DNA of 64,000 bases from Hydractinia symbiolongicarpus. Lineage: Eukaryota > Cnidaria > Hydrozoa > Anthoathecata > Hydractiniidae. The stretch spans positions 32,391,501 to 32,455,500 of the forward strand of contig NC_079878.1 in assembly GCF_029227915.1 (NCBI RefSeq), written 5' to 3'. Below the pieces are notes generated by a model that made no database searches, was not told the DNA's origin, and was given only the letters and a program-made list of their open reading frames with translations. Of this stretch, positions 24,293-38,345 are shown in pieces; the stretch's first letter is position 1; each line of letters starts with the position of its first letter. The position numbers were made by a program, and so were the translations under genes.

Positions 24293-27167
24293 TATAGTCA
24301 AAAGTATACAAAGAAAGTACCCAGGGAGTAAACTCATTTCCCGAACGATTTTTTAAATTACTTTTTCACCACTAAAACGCATGAGACTTGTAGTTTTTAA
24401 AAATGTTTTCATTTTTGATGAGACGCTGAATAAAAGAAGTTTAATCGCCGGCAAACGAAAACCTGCGATTTTCCGTAAATCCCGGCTTGGCCCGTATAGT
24501 CAAAAGTATACAAAGAAAGTACCCAGGGAGTAAACTCATTTCCCGAACGATTTTTTAAATTATTTTTTCACCACTAAAACGCATGAGACTTGTAGTTTTG
24601 AAAAATGTTTTCATTTTTGATGAGACGCTGAACAAAAGCAGTTTAATCGCCGGCAAACGAAAACCTGCAATTTCCCGTAAATCCCGGGCTTGGCCCGTAT
24701 AGTCAAAAATATACAAAGAAAGTACCCAGGGAGTAAACGCATTTCCCGAACGATTTTATATATTATTTTTTTACCACTAAACGCATGAGACTTGTAGTTT
24801 TCAAAAATATTTTCATATTTGATGGGACGCTGAATAAAAGAAGTTTAATCGCCGGCGAACGAAAATCCGCGATTTCCCGTAAATCCCGGACTCGGCCCAT
24901 ATAGTCAAAAGTACACAAAGAAAGTACCCAGGGAGTAAACTCATTTCCCGAACGATTTTTTAAATTATTTTTTCACCACTAAAACGCATGAGACTTGTAG
25001 TTTTTAAAAATGTTTTCATTTTTGATGAGACGCTGAATAAAAGAAGTTTAATCGCCGGCAAAAGAAAATCCGCGATTTCCCGTAAATCCCGGACTCGGCC
25101 CGTATAGTCAAAAGTATACAAAGAAAGTACCCAGGGAGTAAACCCATTTCCCGAACGATTTTTTAAATTATTTTTTCACCACTAAAACGCATGAGACTTG
25201 TAGTTTTGAAAAATGTTTTCATTTTTGATGAGACGCTGAACAAAAGCAGTTTAATCGCCGGCAAACGAAAACCTGCAATTTCCCGTAAATCCCGGGCTTG
25301 GCCCGTATAGTCAAAAATATACAAAGAAAGTACCCAGGGAGTAAACTCATTTCCCGAACGATTTTATATATTATTTTTTTACCACTAAACGCATGAGACT
25401 TGTAGTTTTCAAAAATATTTTCATATTTGATGGGACGCTGAATAAAAGAAGTTTAATCGCCGGCAAACGAAAATCCGCGATTTCCCGTAAATCCCGGACT
25501 CGGCCCATATAGTCAAAAGTACACAAAGAAAGTACCCAGGGAGTAAACGCATTTCCCGAACGATTTTTTATATTATTTTTTTCACACTAAACGCATGAGA
25601 CTTGTAGTTTTCAAAAATATTTTCATATTTGATGGGACGCTGAATAAAAGAAGTTTAATCGCCGGCAAACGAAAATCCGCGATTTCCCGTAAATCCCGGA
25701 CTCGGCCCGTATAGTCAAAAGTATACAAAGAAAGTACCCAGGGAGTAAACTCATTTCCCGAACGATTTTTTATATTATTTTTTTCACACCAAATGCATGA
25801 GACTTGTAGTTTTCAAAAATATTTTCATATTTGATGGGACGCTGAATAAAAGAAGTTTAATCGCCGGCGAACGAAAATCCGCGATTTCCCGTAAATCCCG
25901 GACTCGGCCCATATAGTCAAAAGTATACAAAGAAAGTACCCAGGGAGTAAACTCATTTCCCGAACGATTTTTTAAATTATTTTTTCACCACTAAAACGCA
26001 TGAGACTTGTAGTTTTCAAAAATGTTTTCATTTTTGATGAGACGCTGAATAAAAGAAGTTTAATCGCCGGCAAACGAAAACCCGCGATTTCCCGTAAATC
26101 CCGGGCTTGGCCCGTATAGTCAAAAGTATACAAAGAAAGTACCCAGGGAGTAAACTCATTTCCCGAACGATTTTTTAAATTACTTTTTCACCACTAAAAC
26201 GCATGAGACTTGTAGTTTTTAAAAATGTTTTCATTTTTGATGAGACGCTGAATAAAAGAAGTTTAATCGCCGGCAAACGAAAACCTGCGATTTTCCGTAA
26301 ATCCCGGCTTGGCCCGTATAGTCAAAAGTATACAAAGAAAGTACCCAGGGAGTAAACTCATTTCCCGAACGATTTTTTAAATTATTTTTTCACCACTAAA
26401 ACGCATGAGACTTGTAGTTTTGAAAAATGTTTTCATTTTTGATGAGACGCTGAACAAAAGCAGTTTAATCGCCGGCAAACGAAAACCTGCAATTTCCCGT
26501 AAATCCCGGGCTTGGCCCGTATAGTCAAAAATATACAAAGAAAGTACCCAGGGAGTAAACGCATTTCCCGAACGATTTTATATATTATTTTTTTACCACT
26601 AAACGCATGAGACTTGTAGTTTTCAAAAATATTTTCATATTTGATGGGACGCTGAATAAAAGAAGTTTAATCGCCGGCGAACGAAAATCCGCGATTTCCC
26701 GTAAATCCCGGACTCGGCCCATATAGTCAAAAGTACACAAAGAAAGTACCCAGGGAGTAAACTCATTTCCCGAACGATTTTTTAAATTATTTTTTCACCA
26801 CTAAAACGCATGAGACTTGTAGTTTTTAAAAATGTTTTCATTTTTGATGAGACGCTGAATAAAAGAAGTTTAATCGCCGGCAAAAGAAAATCCGCGATTT
26901 CCCGTAAATCCCGGACTCGGCCCGTATAGTCAAAAGTATACAAAGAAAGTACCCAGGGAGTAAACCCATTTCCCGAACGATTTTTTAAATTATTTTTTCA
27001 CCACTAAAACGCATGAGACTTGTAGTTTTGAAAAATGTTTTCATTTTTGATGAGACGCTGAACAAAAGCAGTTTAATCGCCGGCAAACGAAAACCTGCAA
27101 TTTCCCGTAAATCCCGGGCTTGGCCCGTATAGTCAAAAATATACAAAGAAAGTACCCAGGGAGTAAA

Positions 27168-28829
27168 CGCATTTCCCGAACGATTTTTTATATTATTTTT
27201 TTCACACTAAACGCATGAGACTTGTAGTTTTCAAAAATATTTTCATATTTGATGGGACGCTGAATAAAAGAAGTTTAATCGCCGGCAAACGAAAATCCGC
27301 GATTTCCCGTAAATCCCGGACTCGGCCCGTATAGTCAAAAGTATACAAAGAAAGTACCCAGGGAGTAAACTCATTTCCCGAACGATTTTTTATATTATTT
27401 TTTTACCACTAAACGCATGAGACTTGTAGTTTTCAAAAATATTTTCATATTTGATGGGACGCTGAATAAAAGAAGTTTAATCGCCGGCAAACGAAAATCC
27501 GCGATTTCCCGTAAATCCCGGACTCGGCCCATATAGTCAAAAGTACACAAAGAAAGTACCCAGGGAGTAAACGCATTTCCCGAACGATTTTTTATATTAT
27601 TTTTTTCACACTAAACGCATGAGACTTGTAGTTTTCAAAAATATTTTCATATTTGATGGGACGCTGAATAAAAGAAGTTTAATCGCCGGCAAACGAAAAT
27701 CCGCGATTTCCCGTAAATCCCGGACTCGGCCCGTATAGTCAAAAGTATACAAAGAAAGTACCCAGGGAGTAAACTCATTTCCCGAACGATTTTTTATATT
27801 ATTTTTTTCACACCAAACGCATGAGACTTGTAGTTTTCAAAAATATTTTCATATTTGATGGGACGCTGAATAAAAGAAGTTTAATCGCCGGCAAACGAAA
27901 ATCCGCGATTTCCCGTAAATCCCGGACTCGGCCCGTATAGTCAAAAGTATACAAAGAAAGTACCCAGGGAGTAAACCCATTTCCCGAACGATTTTTTAAA
28001 TTATTTTTTCACCACTAAAACGCATGAGACTTGTAGTTTTTAAAAATGTTTTCATTTTTGATGAGACGCTGAATAAAAGAAGTTTAATCGCCGGCAAACG
28101 AAAATCCGCGATTTCCCGTAAATCCCGGACTCGGCCCGTATAGTCAAAAGTATACAAAGAAAGTACCCAGGGAGTAAACCCATTTCCCGAACGATTTTTT
28201 AAATTATTTTTTCACCACTAAAACGCATGAGACTTGTAGTTTTGAAAAATGTTTTCATTTTTGATGAGACGCTGAATAAAAGAAGTTTAATCGCCGGCAA
28301 ACGAAAATCCGCGATTTCCCGTAAATGCCGGACTCGGCCCGTATAGTCAAAAGTATACAAAGAAAGTACCCAGGGAGTAAACCCATTTCCCGAACGATTT
28401 TTTAAATTATTTTTTCACCACTAAAACGCATGAGACTTGTAGTTTTGAAAAATGTTTTCATTTTTGATGAGACGCTGAACAAAAGCAGTTTAATCGCCGG
28501 CAAAAGAAAACCTGCAATTTCCCGTAAATCCCGGGCTTGGCCCGTATAGTCAAAAATATACAAAGAAAGTACCCAGGGAGTAAACCCATTTCCCGAACGA
28601 TTTTTTAAATTATTTTTTCACCACTAAAACGCATGAGACTTGTAGTTTTGAAAAATGTTTTCATTTTTGATGAGACGCTGAACAAAAGCAGTTTAATCGC
28701 CGGCAAACGAAAACCTGCAATTTCCCGTAAATCCCGGGCTTGGCCCGTATAGTCAAAAATATACAAAGAAAGTACCCAGGGAGTAAACTCATTTCCCGAA
28801 CGATTTTATATATTATTTTTTTACCACTA
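27168..28829. repeat. Irregular HOR stretch between the 1822-bp and 5062-bp duplications
   Basis: This stretch holds one 7-monomer cycle (27,126-28,542) followed by a single GAACAAAAGCAG monomer (28,543-28,745), so that monomer type occurs twice running. The CATATAG/GTACAC monomer at about 27,543 recurs 1418 bp later at 28,961. GTAAATGCCGG at about 28,325 and GGCAAAAGAAAACCTGC at about 28,500 are private changes. Confidence 0.7.
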
Positions 28830-31800
28830 AACGCATGAGACTTGTAGTTTTCAAAAATATTTTCATATTTGATGGGACGCTGAATAAAAGAAGTTTAATC
28901 GCCGGCAAACGAAAATCCGCGATTTCCCGTAAATCCCGGACTCGGCCCATATAGTCAAAAGTACACAAAGAAAGTACCCAGGGAGTAAACGCATTTCCCG
29001 AACGATTTTTTATATTATTTTTTTCACACTAAACGCATGAGACTTGTAGTTTTCAAAAATATTTTCATATTTGATGGGACGCTGAATAAAAGAAGTTTAA
29101 TCGCCGGCAAACGAAAATCCGCGATTTCCCGTAAATCCCGGACTCGGCCCGTATAGTCAAAAGTATACAAAGAAAGTACAGAGGGAGTAAACTCATTTCC
29201 CGAACGATTTTTTATATTATTTTTTTCACACCAAACGCATGAGACTTGTAGTTTTCAAAAATATTTTCATATTTGATGGGACGCTGAATAAAAGAAGTTT
29301 AATCGCCGGCAAACGAAAATCCGCGATTTCCCGTAAATCCCGGACTCGGCCCGTATAGTCAAAAGTATACAAAGAAAGTACCCAGGGAGTAAACCCATTT
29401 CCCGAACGATTTTTTAAATTATTTTTTCACCACTAAAACGCATGAGACTTGTAGTTTTTAAAAATGTTTTCATTTTTGATGAGACGCTGAATAAAAGAAG
29501 TTTAATCGCCGGCAAACGAAAATCCGCGATTTCCCGTAAATCCCGGACTCGGCCCGTATAGTCAAAAGTATACAAAGAAAGTACCCAGGGAGTAAACCCA
29601 TTTCCCGAACGATTTTTTAAATTATTTTTTCACCACTAAAACGCATGAGACTTGTAGTTTTGAAAAATGTTTTCATTTTTGATGAGACGCTGAATAAAAG
29701 AAGTTTAATCGCCGGCAAACGAAAATCCGCGATTTCCCGTAAATCCCGGACTCGGCCCGTATAGTCAAAAGTATACAAAGAAAGTACCCAGGGAGTAAAC
29801 CCATTTCCCGAACGATTTTTTAAATTATTTTTTCACCACTAAAACGCATGAGACTTGTAGTTTTGAAAAATGTTTTCATTTTTGATGAGACGCTGAACAA
29901 AAGCAGTTTAATCGCCGGCAAACGAAAACCTGCAATTTCCCGTAAATCCCGGGCTTGGCCCGTATAGTCAAAAATATACAAAGAAAGTACCCAGGGAGTA
30001 AACTCATTTCCCGAACGATTTTATATATTATTTTTTTACCACTAAACGCATGAGACTTGCAGTTTTCAAAAATATTTTCATATTTGACGGGACGCTGAAT
30101 AAAAGAAGTTTAATCGCCGGCAAACGAAAATCCGCGATTTCCCGTAAATCCCGGACTCGGCCCATATAGTCAAAAGTACACAAAGAAAGTACCCAGGGAG
30201 TAAACGCATTTCCCGAACGATTTTTTATATTATTTTTTTCACACTAAACGCATGAGACTTGTAGTTTTCAAAAATATTTTCATATTTGATGGGACGCTGA
30301 ATCAAAGAAGTTTAATCGCCGGCAAACGAAAATCCGCGATTTCCCGTAAATCCCGGACTCGGCCCGTATAGTCAAAAGTATACAAAGAAAGTACCCAGGG
30401 AGTAAACTCATTTCCCGAACGATTTTTTATATTATTTTTTTCACACCAAACGCATGAGACTTGTAGTTTTCAAAAATATTTTAATATTTGATGGGACGCT
30501 GAATAAAAGAAGTTTAATCGCCGGCAAACGAAAATCCGCGATTTCCCGTAAATCCCGGACTCGGCCCGTATAGTCAAAATTATACAAAGAAAGTACCCTT
30601 GGAGTAAACCCATTTCCCGAACGATTTTTTAAATTATTTTTTCACCACTAAAACGCATGAGACTTGTAGTTTTTAAAAATGTTTTCATTTTTGATGAGAC
30701 GCTGAATAAAAGAAGTTTAATCGCCGGCAAACGAAAATCCTCGATTTCCCGTAAATCCCGGACTCGGCCCGTATAGTCAAAAGTATACAAAGAAAGTACC
30801 CAGGGAGTAAACCCATTTCCCGAACGATTTTTTAAATTATTTTTTCACCACTAAAACGCATGAGACTTGTAGTTTTGAAAAATGTTTTCATTTTTGATGA
30901 GACGCTGAATAAAAGAAGTTTAATCGCCGGCAAACGAAAATCCGCGATTTCCCGTAAATCCCGGACTCGGCCCGTATAGTCAAAAGTATACAAAGAAAGT
31001 ACCCAGGGAGTAAACCCATTTCCCGAACGATTTTTTAAATTATTTTTTCACCACTAAAACGCATGAGACTTGTAGTTTTGAAAAATGTTTTCATTTTTGA
31101 TGAGACGCTGAACAAAAGCAGTTTAATCGCCGGCAAACGAAAACCTGCAATTTCCCGTAAATCCCGGGCTTGGCCCGTATAGTCAAAAATATACAAAGAA
31201 AGTACCCAGGGAGTAAACTCATTTCCCGAACGATTTTATATATTATTTTTTTACCACTAAACGCATGAGACTTGTAGTTTTCAAAAATATTTTCATATTT
31301 GATGGGACGCTGAATAAAAGAAGTTTAATCGCCGGCAAACGAAAATCCGCGATTTCCCGTAAATCCCGGACTCGGCCCATATAGTCAAAAGTACACAAAG
31401 AAAGTACCCAGGGAGTAAACGCATTTCCCGAACGATTTTTTATATTATTTTTTTCACACTAAACGCATGAGACTTGTAGTTTTCAAAAATATTTTCATAT
31501 TTGATGGGACGCTGAATAAAAGAAGTTTAATCGCCGGCAAACGAAAATCCGCGATTTCCCGTAAATCCCGGACTCGGCCCGTATAGTCAAAAGTATACAA
31601 AGAAAGTACCCAGGGAGTAAACTCATTTCCCGAACGATTTTTTATATTATTTTTTTCACACCAAACGCACGAGAATTGTAGTTTTCAAAAATATTTTCAT
31701 ATTTGATGGGACGCTGAATAAAAGAAGTTTAATCGCCGGCAAACGAAAATCCGCGATTTCCCGTAAATCCCGGACTCGGCCCGTATAGTCAAAATTATAC

Positions 31801-32187
31801 TAAGAAAGTACCCTTGGAGTAAACCCATTTCCCGAACGATTTTTTAAATTATTTTTTCACCACTAAAACGCATGAGACTTGTAGTTTTTAAAAATGTTTT
31901 CATTTTTGATGAGACGCTGAATAAAAGAAGTTTAATCGCCGGCAAACGAAAATCCGCGATTTCCCGTAAATCCCGGACTGGGCCCGTATAGTCAAAAGTA
32001 TACAAAGAAAGTACCCAGGGAGTAAACCCATTTCCCGAACGATTTTTTAAATTATTTTTTCACCACTAAAACGCATGAGACTTGTAGTTTTGAAAAATGT
32101 TTTCATTTTTGATGAGACGCTGAACAAAAGCAGTTTAATCGCCGGCAAACGAAAACCTGCAATTTCCCGTAAATCCCGGGCTTGGCC
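28746..32187. repeat. 6-monomer HOR, 1215-bp unit (two full copies plus a 5-monomer copy)
   Basis: Copies are 28,746-29,960, 29,961-31,175 and 31,176-32,187, the last lacking one monomer (1012 bp). Order within the unit: (1) AAAAATATAC with TTATATATTATT; (2) CATATAG, GTACAC, AAACGCATT and CACACT; (3) CACACC; (4) AAACCC with TTTTTAAAAATG; (5) AAACCC with TTTTGAAAAATG and GAATAAAAG; (6) AAACCC with TTTTGAAAAATG and GAACAAAAGCAG. Monomers 1-3 carry the broken dyad and CATATTTGATGGG; monomers 4-6 carry CATTTTTGATGAG. Private changes include TACAGAGGGAG at about 29,179 and TTAATATTTG at about 30,483. Confidence 0.9.
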
Positions 32188-35100
32188 CGTATAGTCAAAA
32201 ATATACAAAGAAAGTACCCAGGGAGTAAATTCATTTCCCGAACGATTTTATATATTATTTTTTTACCACTAAACGCATGAGACTTGTAGTTTTTAAAAAT
32301 ATTTTCATATTTGATGGGACGCTGAATAAAAGAAGTTTAATCGCCGACAAACGAAAATCCGCGATTTCCCGTAAATCCCGGACTCGGCCCATATAGTCAA
32401 AAGTACACAAAGAAAGTACCCAGGGAGTAAACTCATTTCCCGAACGATTTTTTATATTATTTTTTTCACACTAAACGCATGAGACTTGTAGTTTTCAAAA
32501 ATATTTTCATATTTGATGGGACGCTGAATAAAAGAAGTTTAATCGCCGGCAAACGAAAATCCGCGATTTCCCGTAAATCCCGGACTCGGCCCGTATAGTC
32601 AAAAGTATACAAAGAAAGTACCCAGGGAGTAAACCCATTTCCCGAACGATTTTTTAAATTATTTTTTCACCACTAAAACGCATGAGACTTGTAGTTTTTA
32701 AAAATGTTTTCATTTTTGATGAGACGCTGAATAAAAGAAGTTTAATCGCCGGCAAACGAAAATCCGCGATTTCCCGTAAATCCCGGACTCGGCCCGTATA
32801 GTCAAAAGTATACAAAGAAAGTACCCAGGGAGTAAACCCATTTCCCGAACGATTTTTTAAATTATTTTTTCACCACTAAAACGCATGAGACTTGTAGTTT
32901 TGAAAAATGTTTTCATTTTTGATGAGACGCTGAACAAAAGCAGTTTAATCGCCGGCAAACGAAAACCTGCAATTTCCCGTAAATCCCGGGCTTGGCCCGT
33001 ATAGTCAAAAATATACAAAGAAAGTACCCAGGGAGTAAACTCATTTCCCGAACGATTTTATATATTATTTTTTTACCACTAAACGCATGAGACTTGTAGT
33101 TTTTAAAAATATTTTCATATTTGATGGGACGCTGAATAAAAGAAGTTTAATCGCCGACAAACGAAAATCCGCGATTTCCCGTAAATCCCGGACTCGGCCC
33201 ATATAGTCAAAAGTACACAAAGAAAGTACCCAGGGAGTAAACTCATTTCCCGAACGATTTTTTAAATTATTTTTTCACCACTAAAACGCATGAGACTTGT
33301 AGTTTTCAAAAATGTTTTCATTTTTGATGAGACGCTGAACAAAAGCAGTTTAATCGCCGGCAAACGAAAACCTGCGATTTCCCGTAAATCCCGGGCTTGG
33401 CCCGTATAGTCAAAAATATACAAAGAAAGTACCCAGGGAGTAAACTCATTTCCCGAACGATTTTATATATTATTTTTTTACCACTAAACGCATGAGACTT
33501 GTAGTTTTCAAAAATATTTTCATATTTGATGGGACGCTGAATAAAAGAAGTTTAATCGCCGGCGAACGAAAATCCGCGATTTCTCGTAAATCCCGGACTC
33601 GGCCCATATAGTCAAAAGTACACAAAGAAAGTACCCAGGGAGTAAACTCATTTCCCGAACGATTTTTTAAATTATTTTTTCACCACTAAAACGCATGAGA
33701 CTTGTAGTTTTTAAAAATGTTTTCATTTTTGATGAGACGCTGAATAAAAGAAGTTTAATTGCCGGCAAACGAAAACCTGCGATTTCCCGTAAATCCTGGA
33801 CTCGGCCCGTATAGTCAAAAGTATACAACGAAAGTACCCAGGGAGTAAACTCATTTCCCGAACGATTTTTTATATTATTTTTTTCACACTAAACGCATGA
33901 GACTTGTAGTTTTCAAAAATATTTTCATATTTGATGGGACGCTGAATAAAAGAAGTTTAATCGCCGGCAAACGAAAATCCGCGATTTCCCGTAAATCCCG
34001 GACTCGGCCCATATAGTCAAAAGTACACAAAGAAAGTACCCAGGGAGTAAACGCATTTCCCGAACGATTTTTTATATTATTTTTTTCACACTAAACGCAT
34101 GAGACTTGTAGTTTTCAAAAATATTTTCATATTTGATGGGACGCTGAATAAAAGAAGTTTAATCGCCGGCAAACGAAAATCCGCGATTTCCCGTAAATCC
34201 CGGACTCGGCCCGTATAGTCAAAAGTATACAAAGAAAGTACCCAGGGAGTAAACTCATTTCCCGAACGATTTTTTATATTATTTTTTTCACACCAAACGC
34301 ATGAGACTTGTAGTTTTCAAAAATATTTTCATATTTGATGGGACGCTGAATAAAAGAAGTTTAATCGCCGGCAAACGAAAATCCGCGATTTCCCGTAAAT
34401 CCCGGACTCGGCCCGTATAGTCAAAAGTATACAAAGAAAGTACCCAGGGAGTAAACCCATTTCCCGAACGATTTTTTAAATTATTTTTTCACCACTAAAA
34501 CGCATGAGACTTGTAGTTTTTAAAAATGTTTTCATTTTTGATGAGACGCTGAATAAAAGAAGTTTAATCGCCGGCAAACGAAAATCCGCGATTTCCCGAA
34601 AATCCCGGACTCGGCCCGTATAGTCAAAAGTATACAAAGAAAGTACCCAGGGAGTAAACCCATTTCCCGAACGATTTTTTAAATTATTTTTTCACCACTA
34701 AAACGCATGAGACTTGTAGTTTTGAAAAATGTTTTCATTTTTGATGAGACGCTGAATAAAAGAAGTTTAATCGCCGGCAAACGAAAATCCGCGATTTCCC
34801 GTAAATCCCGGACTCGGCCCGTATAGTCAAAAGTATACAAAGAAAGTACCCAGGGAGTAAACCCATTTCCCGAACGATTTTTTAAATTATTTTTTCACCA
34901 CTAAAACGCATGAGACTTGTAGTTTTGAAAAATGTTTTCATTTTTGATGAGACGCTGAACAAAAGCAGTTTAATCGCCGGCAAACGAAAACCTGCAATTT
35001 CCCGTAAATCCCGGGCTTGGCCCGTATAGTCAAAAATATACAAAGAAAGTACCCAGGGAGTAAACTCATTTCCCGAACGATTTTATATATTATTTTTTTA

Positions 35101-38100
35101 CCACTAAACGCATGAGACTTGCAGTTTTCAAAAATATTTTCATATTTGACGGGACGCTGAATAAAAGAAGTTTAATCGCCGGCAAACGAAAATCCGCGAT
35201 TTCCCGTAAATCCCGGACTCGGCCCATATAGTCAAAAGTACACAAAGAAAGTACCCAGGGAGTAAACGCATTTCCCGAACGATTTTTTATATTATTTTTT
35301 TCACACTAAACGCATGAGACTTGTAGTTTTCAAAAATATTTTCATATTTGATGGGACGCTGAATCAAAGAAGTTTAATCGCCGGCAAACGAAAATCCGCG
35401 ATTTCCCGTATATCCCGGACTCGGCCCGTATAGTCAAAAGTATACAAAGAAAGTACCCAGGGAGTAAACTCATTTCCCGAACGATTTTTTATATTATTTT
35501 TTTCACACCAAACGCATGAGACTTGTAGTTTTCAAAAATATTTTCATATTTGATGGGACGCTGAATAAAAGAAGTTTAATCGCCGGCAAACGAAAATCCG
35601 CGATTTCCCGTAAATCCCGGACTCGGCCCGTATAGTCAAAATTATACAAAGAAAGTACCCTTGGAGTAAACCCATTTCCCGAACGATTTTTTAAATTATT
35701 TTTTCACCACTAAAACGCATGAGACTTGTAGTTTTTAAAAATGTTTTCATTTTTGATGAGACGCTGAATAAAAGAAGTTTAATCGCCGGCAAACGAAAAT
35801 CCGCGATTTCCCGTAAATCCCGGACTCGGCCCGTATAGTCAAAAGTATACAAAGAAAGTACCCAGGGAGTAAACCCATTTCCCGAACGATTTTTTAAATT
35901 ATTTTTTCACCACTAAAACGCATGAGACTTGTAGTTTTGAAAAATGTTTTCATTTTTGATGAGACGCTGAATAAAAGAAGTTTAATCGCCGGCAAACGAA
36001 AATCCGCGATTTCCCGTAAATCCCGGACTCGGCCCGTATAGTCAAAAGTATACAAAGAAAGTACCCAGGGAGTAAACCCATTTCCCGAACGATTTTTTAA
36101 ATTATTTTTTCACCACTAAAACGCATGAGACTTGTAGTTTTGAAAAATGTTTTCATTTTTGATGAGACGCTGAACAAAAGCAGTTTAATCGCCGGCAAAC
36201 GAAAACCTGCAATTTCCCGTAAATCCCGGGCTTGGCCCGTATAGTCAAAAATATACAAAGAAAGTACCCAGGGAGTAAACTCATTTCCCGAACGATTTTA
36301 TATATTATTTTTTTACCACTAAACGCATGAGACTTGTAGTTTTCAAAAATATTTTCATATTTGATGGGACGCTGAATAAAAGAAGTTTAATCGCCGGCAA
36401 ACGAAAATCCGCGATTTCCCGTAAATCCCGGACTCGGCCCATATAGTCAAAAGTACACAAAGAAAGTACCCAGGGAGTAAACGCATTTCCCGAACGATTT
36501 TTTATATTATTTTTTTCACACTAAACGCATGAGACTTGTAGTTTTCAAAAATATTTTCATATTTGATGGGACGCTGAATAAAAGAAGTTTAATCGCCGGC
36601 AAACGAAAATCCGCGATTTCCCGTAAATCCCGGACTCGGCCCGTATAGTCAAAAGTATACAAAGAAAGTACCCAGGGAGTAAACTCATTTCCCGAACGAT
36701 TTTTTATATTATTTTTTTCACACCAAACGCATGAGACTTGTAGTTTTCAAAAATATTTTCATATTTGATGGGACGCTGAATAAAAGAAGTTTAATAGCCG
36801 GCAAACGAAAATCCGCGATTTCCCGTAAATCCCGGACTCGGCCCGTATAGTCAAAATTATACAAAGAAAGTACCCTTGGAGTAAACCCATTTCCCGAACG
36901 ATTTTTTAAATTATTTTTTCACCACTAAAACGCATGAGACTTGTAGTTTTTAAAAATGTTTTCATTTTTGATGAGACGCTGAATAAAAGAAGTTTAATCG
37001 CCGGCAAACGAAAATCCGCGATTTCCCGTAAATCCCGGACTCGGCCCGTATAGTCAAAAGTATACAAAGAAAGTACCCAGGGAGTAAACCCATTTCCCGA
37101 ACGATTTTTTAAATTATTTTTTCACCACTAAAACGCATGAGACTTGTAGTTTTGAAAAATGTTTTCATTTTTGATGAGACGCTGAACAAAAGCAGTTTAA
37201 TCGCCGGCAAACGAAAACCTGCAATTTCCCGTAAATCCCGGGCTTGGCCCGTATAGTCAAAAATATACAAAGAAAGTACCCAGGGAGTAAACTCATTTCC
37301 CGAACGATTTTATATATTATTTTTTTACCACTAAACGCATGAGACTTGTAGTTTTTAAAAATATTTTCATATTTGATGGGACGCTGAATAAAAGAAGTTT
37401 AATCGCCGACAAACGAAAATCCGCGATTTCCCGTAAATCCCGGACTCGGCCCATATAGTCAAAAGTACACAAAGAAAGTACCCAGGGAGTAAACTCATTT
37501 CCCGAACGATTTTTTATATTATTTTTTTCACACTAAACGCATGAGACTTGTAGTTTTCAAAAATATTTTCATATTTGATGGGACGCTGAATAAAAGAAGT
37601 TTAATCGCCGGCAAACGAAAATCCGCGATTTCCCGTAAATCCCGGACTCGGCCCGTATAGTCAAAAGTATACAAAGAAAGTACCCAGGGAGTAAACCCAT
37701 TTCCCGAACGATTTTTTAAATTATTTTTTCACCACTAAAACGCATGAGACTTGTAGTTTTCAAAAATGTTTTCATTTTTGATGAGACGCTGAACAAAAGC
37801 AGTTTAATCGCCGGCAAACGAAAACCTGCGATTTCCCGTAAATCCCGGGCTTGGCCCGTATAGTCAAAAATATACAAAGAAAGTACCCAGGGAGTAAACT
37901 CATTTCCCGAACGATTTTATATATTATTTTTTTACCACTAAACGCATGAGACTTGTAGTTTTCAAAAATATTTTCATATTTGATGGGACGCTGAATAAAA
38001 GAAGTTTAATCGCCGGCGAACGAAAATCCGCGATTTCCCGTAAATCCCGGACTCGGCCCATATAGTCAAAAGTACACAAAGAAAGTACCCAGGGAGTAAA

Positions 38101-38345
38101 CTCATTTCCCGAACGATTTTTTAAATTATTTTTTCACCACTAAAACGCATGAGACTTGTAGTTTTTAAAAATGTTTTCATTTTTGATGAGACGCTGAATA
38201 AAAGAAGTTTAATTGCCGGCAAACGAAAACCTGCGATTTCCCGTAAATCCTGGACTCGGCCCGTATAGTCAAAAGTATACAACGAAAGTACCCAGGGAGT
38301 AAACTCATTTCCCGAACGATTTTTTATATTATTTTTTTCACACTA
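28830..38345. repeat. 25-monomer tandem duplication, 5062-bp unit
   Basis: Unit 1 is about 28,830-33,891 and unit 2 about 33,892-38,345. Private variants shared at exactly 5062-bp spacing are GACTTGCAGTTTTC with TTTGACGGGACG (30,059 and 35,121), GAATCAAAGAAG (30,301 and 35,363, counted from ATC) and CCCTTGGAG (30,599 and 35,661; 31,814 and 36,876). Right of about 37.76 kb the spacing drops to 4454 bp, shown by GGCGAACG (33,563 and 38,017), TTAATTGCCGG (33,761 and 38,215) and ACAACGAAAG. Unit 2 therefore lacks three monomers (608 bp) present in unit 1. I noted about a dozen substitutions between the units. Confidence 0.92.
32188..33402. repeat. 4-monomer duplication, 810-bp shift, inside the 5062-bp unit
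   Basis: The cycle 32,188-32,997 (4 monomers) is followed by a 2-monomer cycle 32,998-33,402 that repeats its start: AAAAATATAC, TTATATATTATT, TTTTTAAAAATATTTTC and TCGCCGACAAACG (about 32,345 and 33,155). The corresponding place in unit 2 of the 5062-bp block has one such copy, at about 37,406. This duplication accounts for most of the length difference between the two large units. Confidence 0.8.

Larger units (their letters stand above)
23709..24600. repeat. 2-monomer tandem duplication, 406-bp unit
   Basis: AAATTACTTTTTCACC (about 23,949 and 24,355), the consensus-like monomer and GCGATTTTCCGTAAATCC followed by GGCTTGG repeat at about 406-bp spacing. The copies part near 24,195 and 24,600, where TTTTCAAAAATG becomes TTTTGAAAAATG. 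Confidence 0.8.
24091..27167. repeat. Duplicated segment, 1822-bp shift (9 monomers)
   Basis: 24,091-25,345 matches 25,913-27,167. Markers are CGATTTTCCG (24,466 and 26,288), CTGAACAAAAGCAG (24,628 and 26,450; 25,236 and 27,058) and GGCGAACGAAAATCC (GCGAAC at 24,856 and 26,678). About 570 bp of monomers with the CACAC tract lie between the copies and are not part of the repeat. The copies part at AAACTCATTTCC versus AAACGCATTTCC. Confidence 0.87.
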
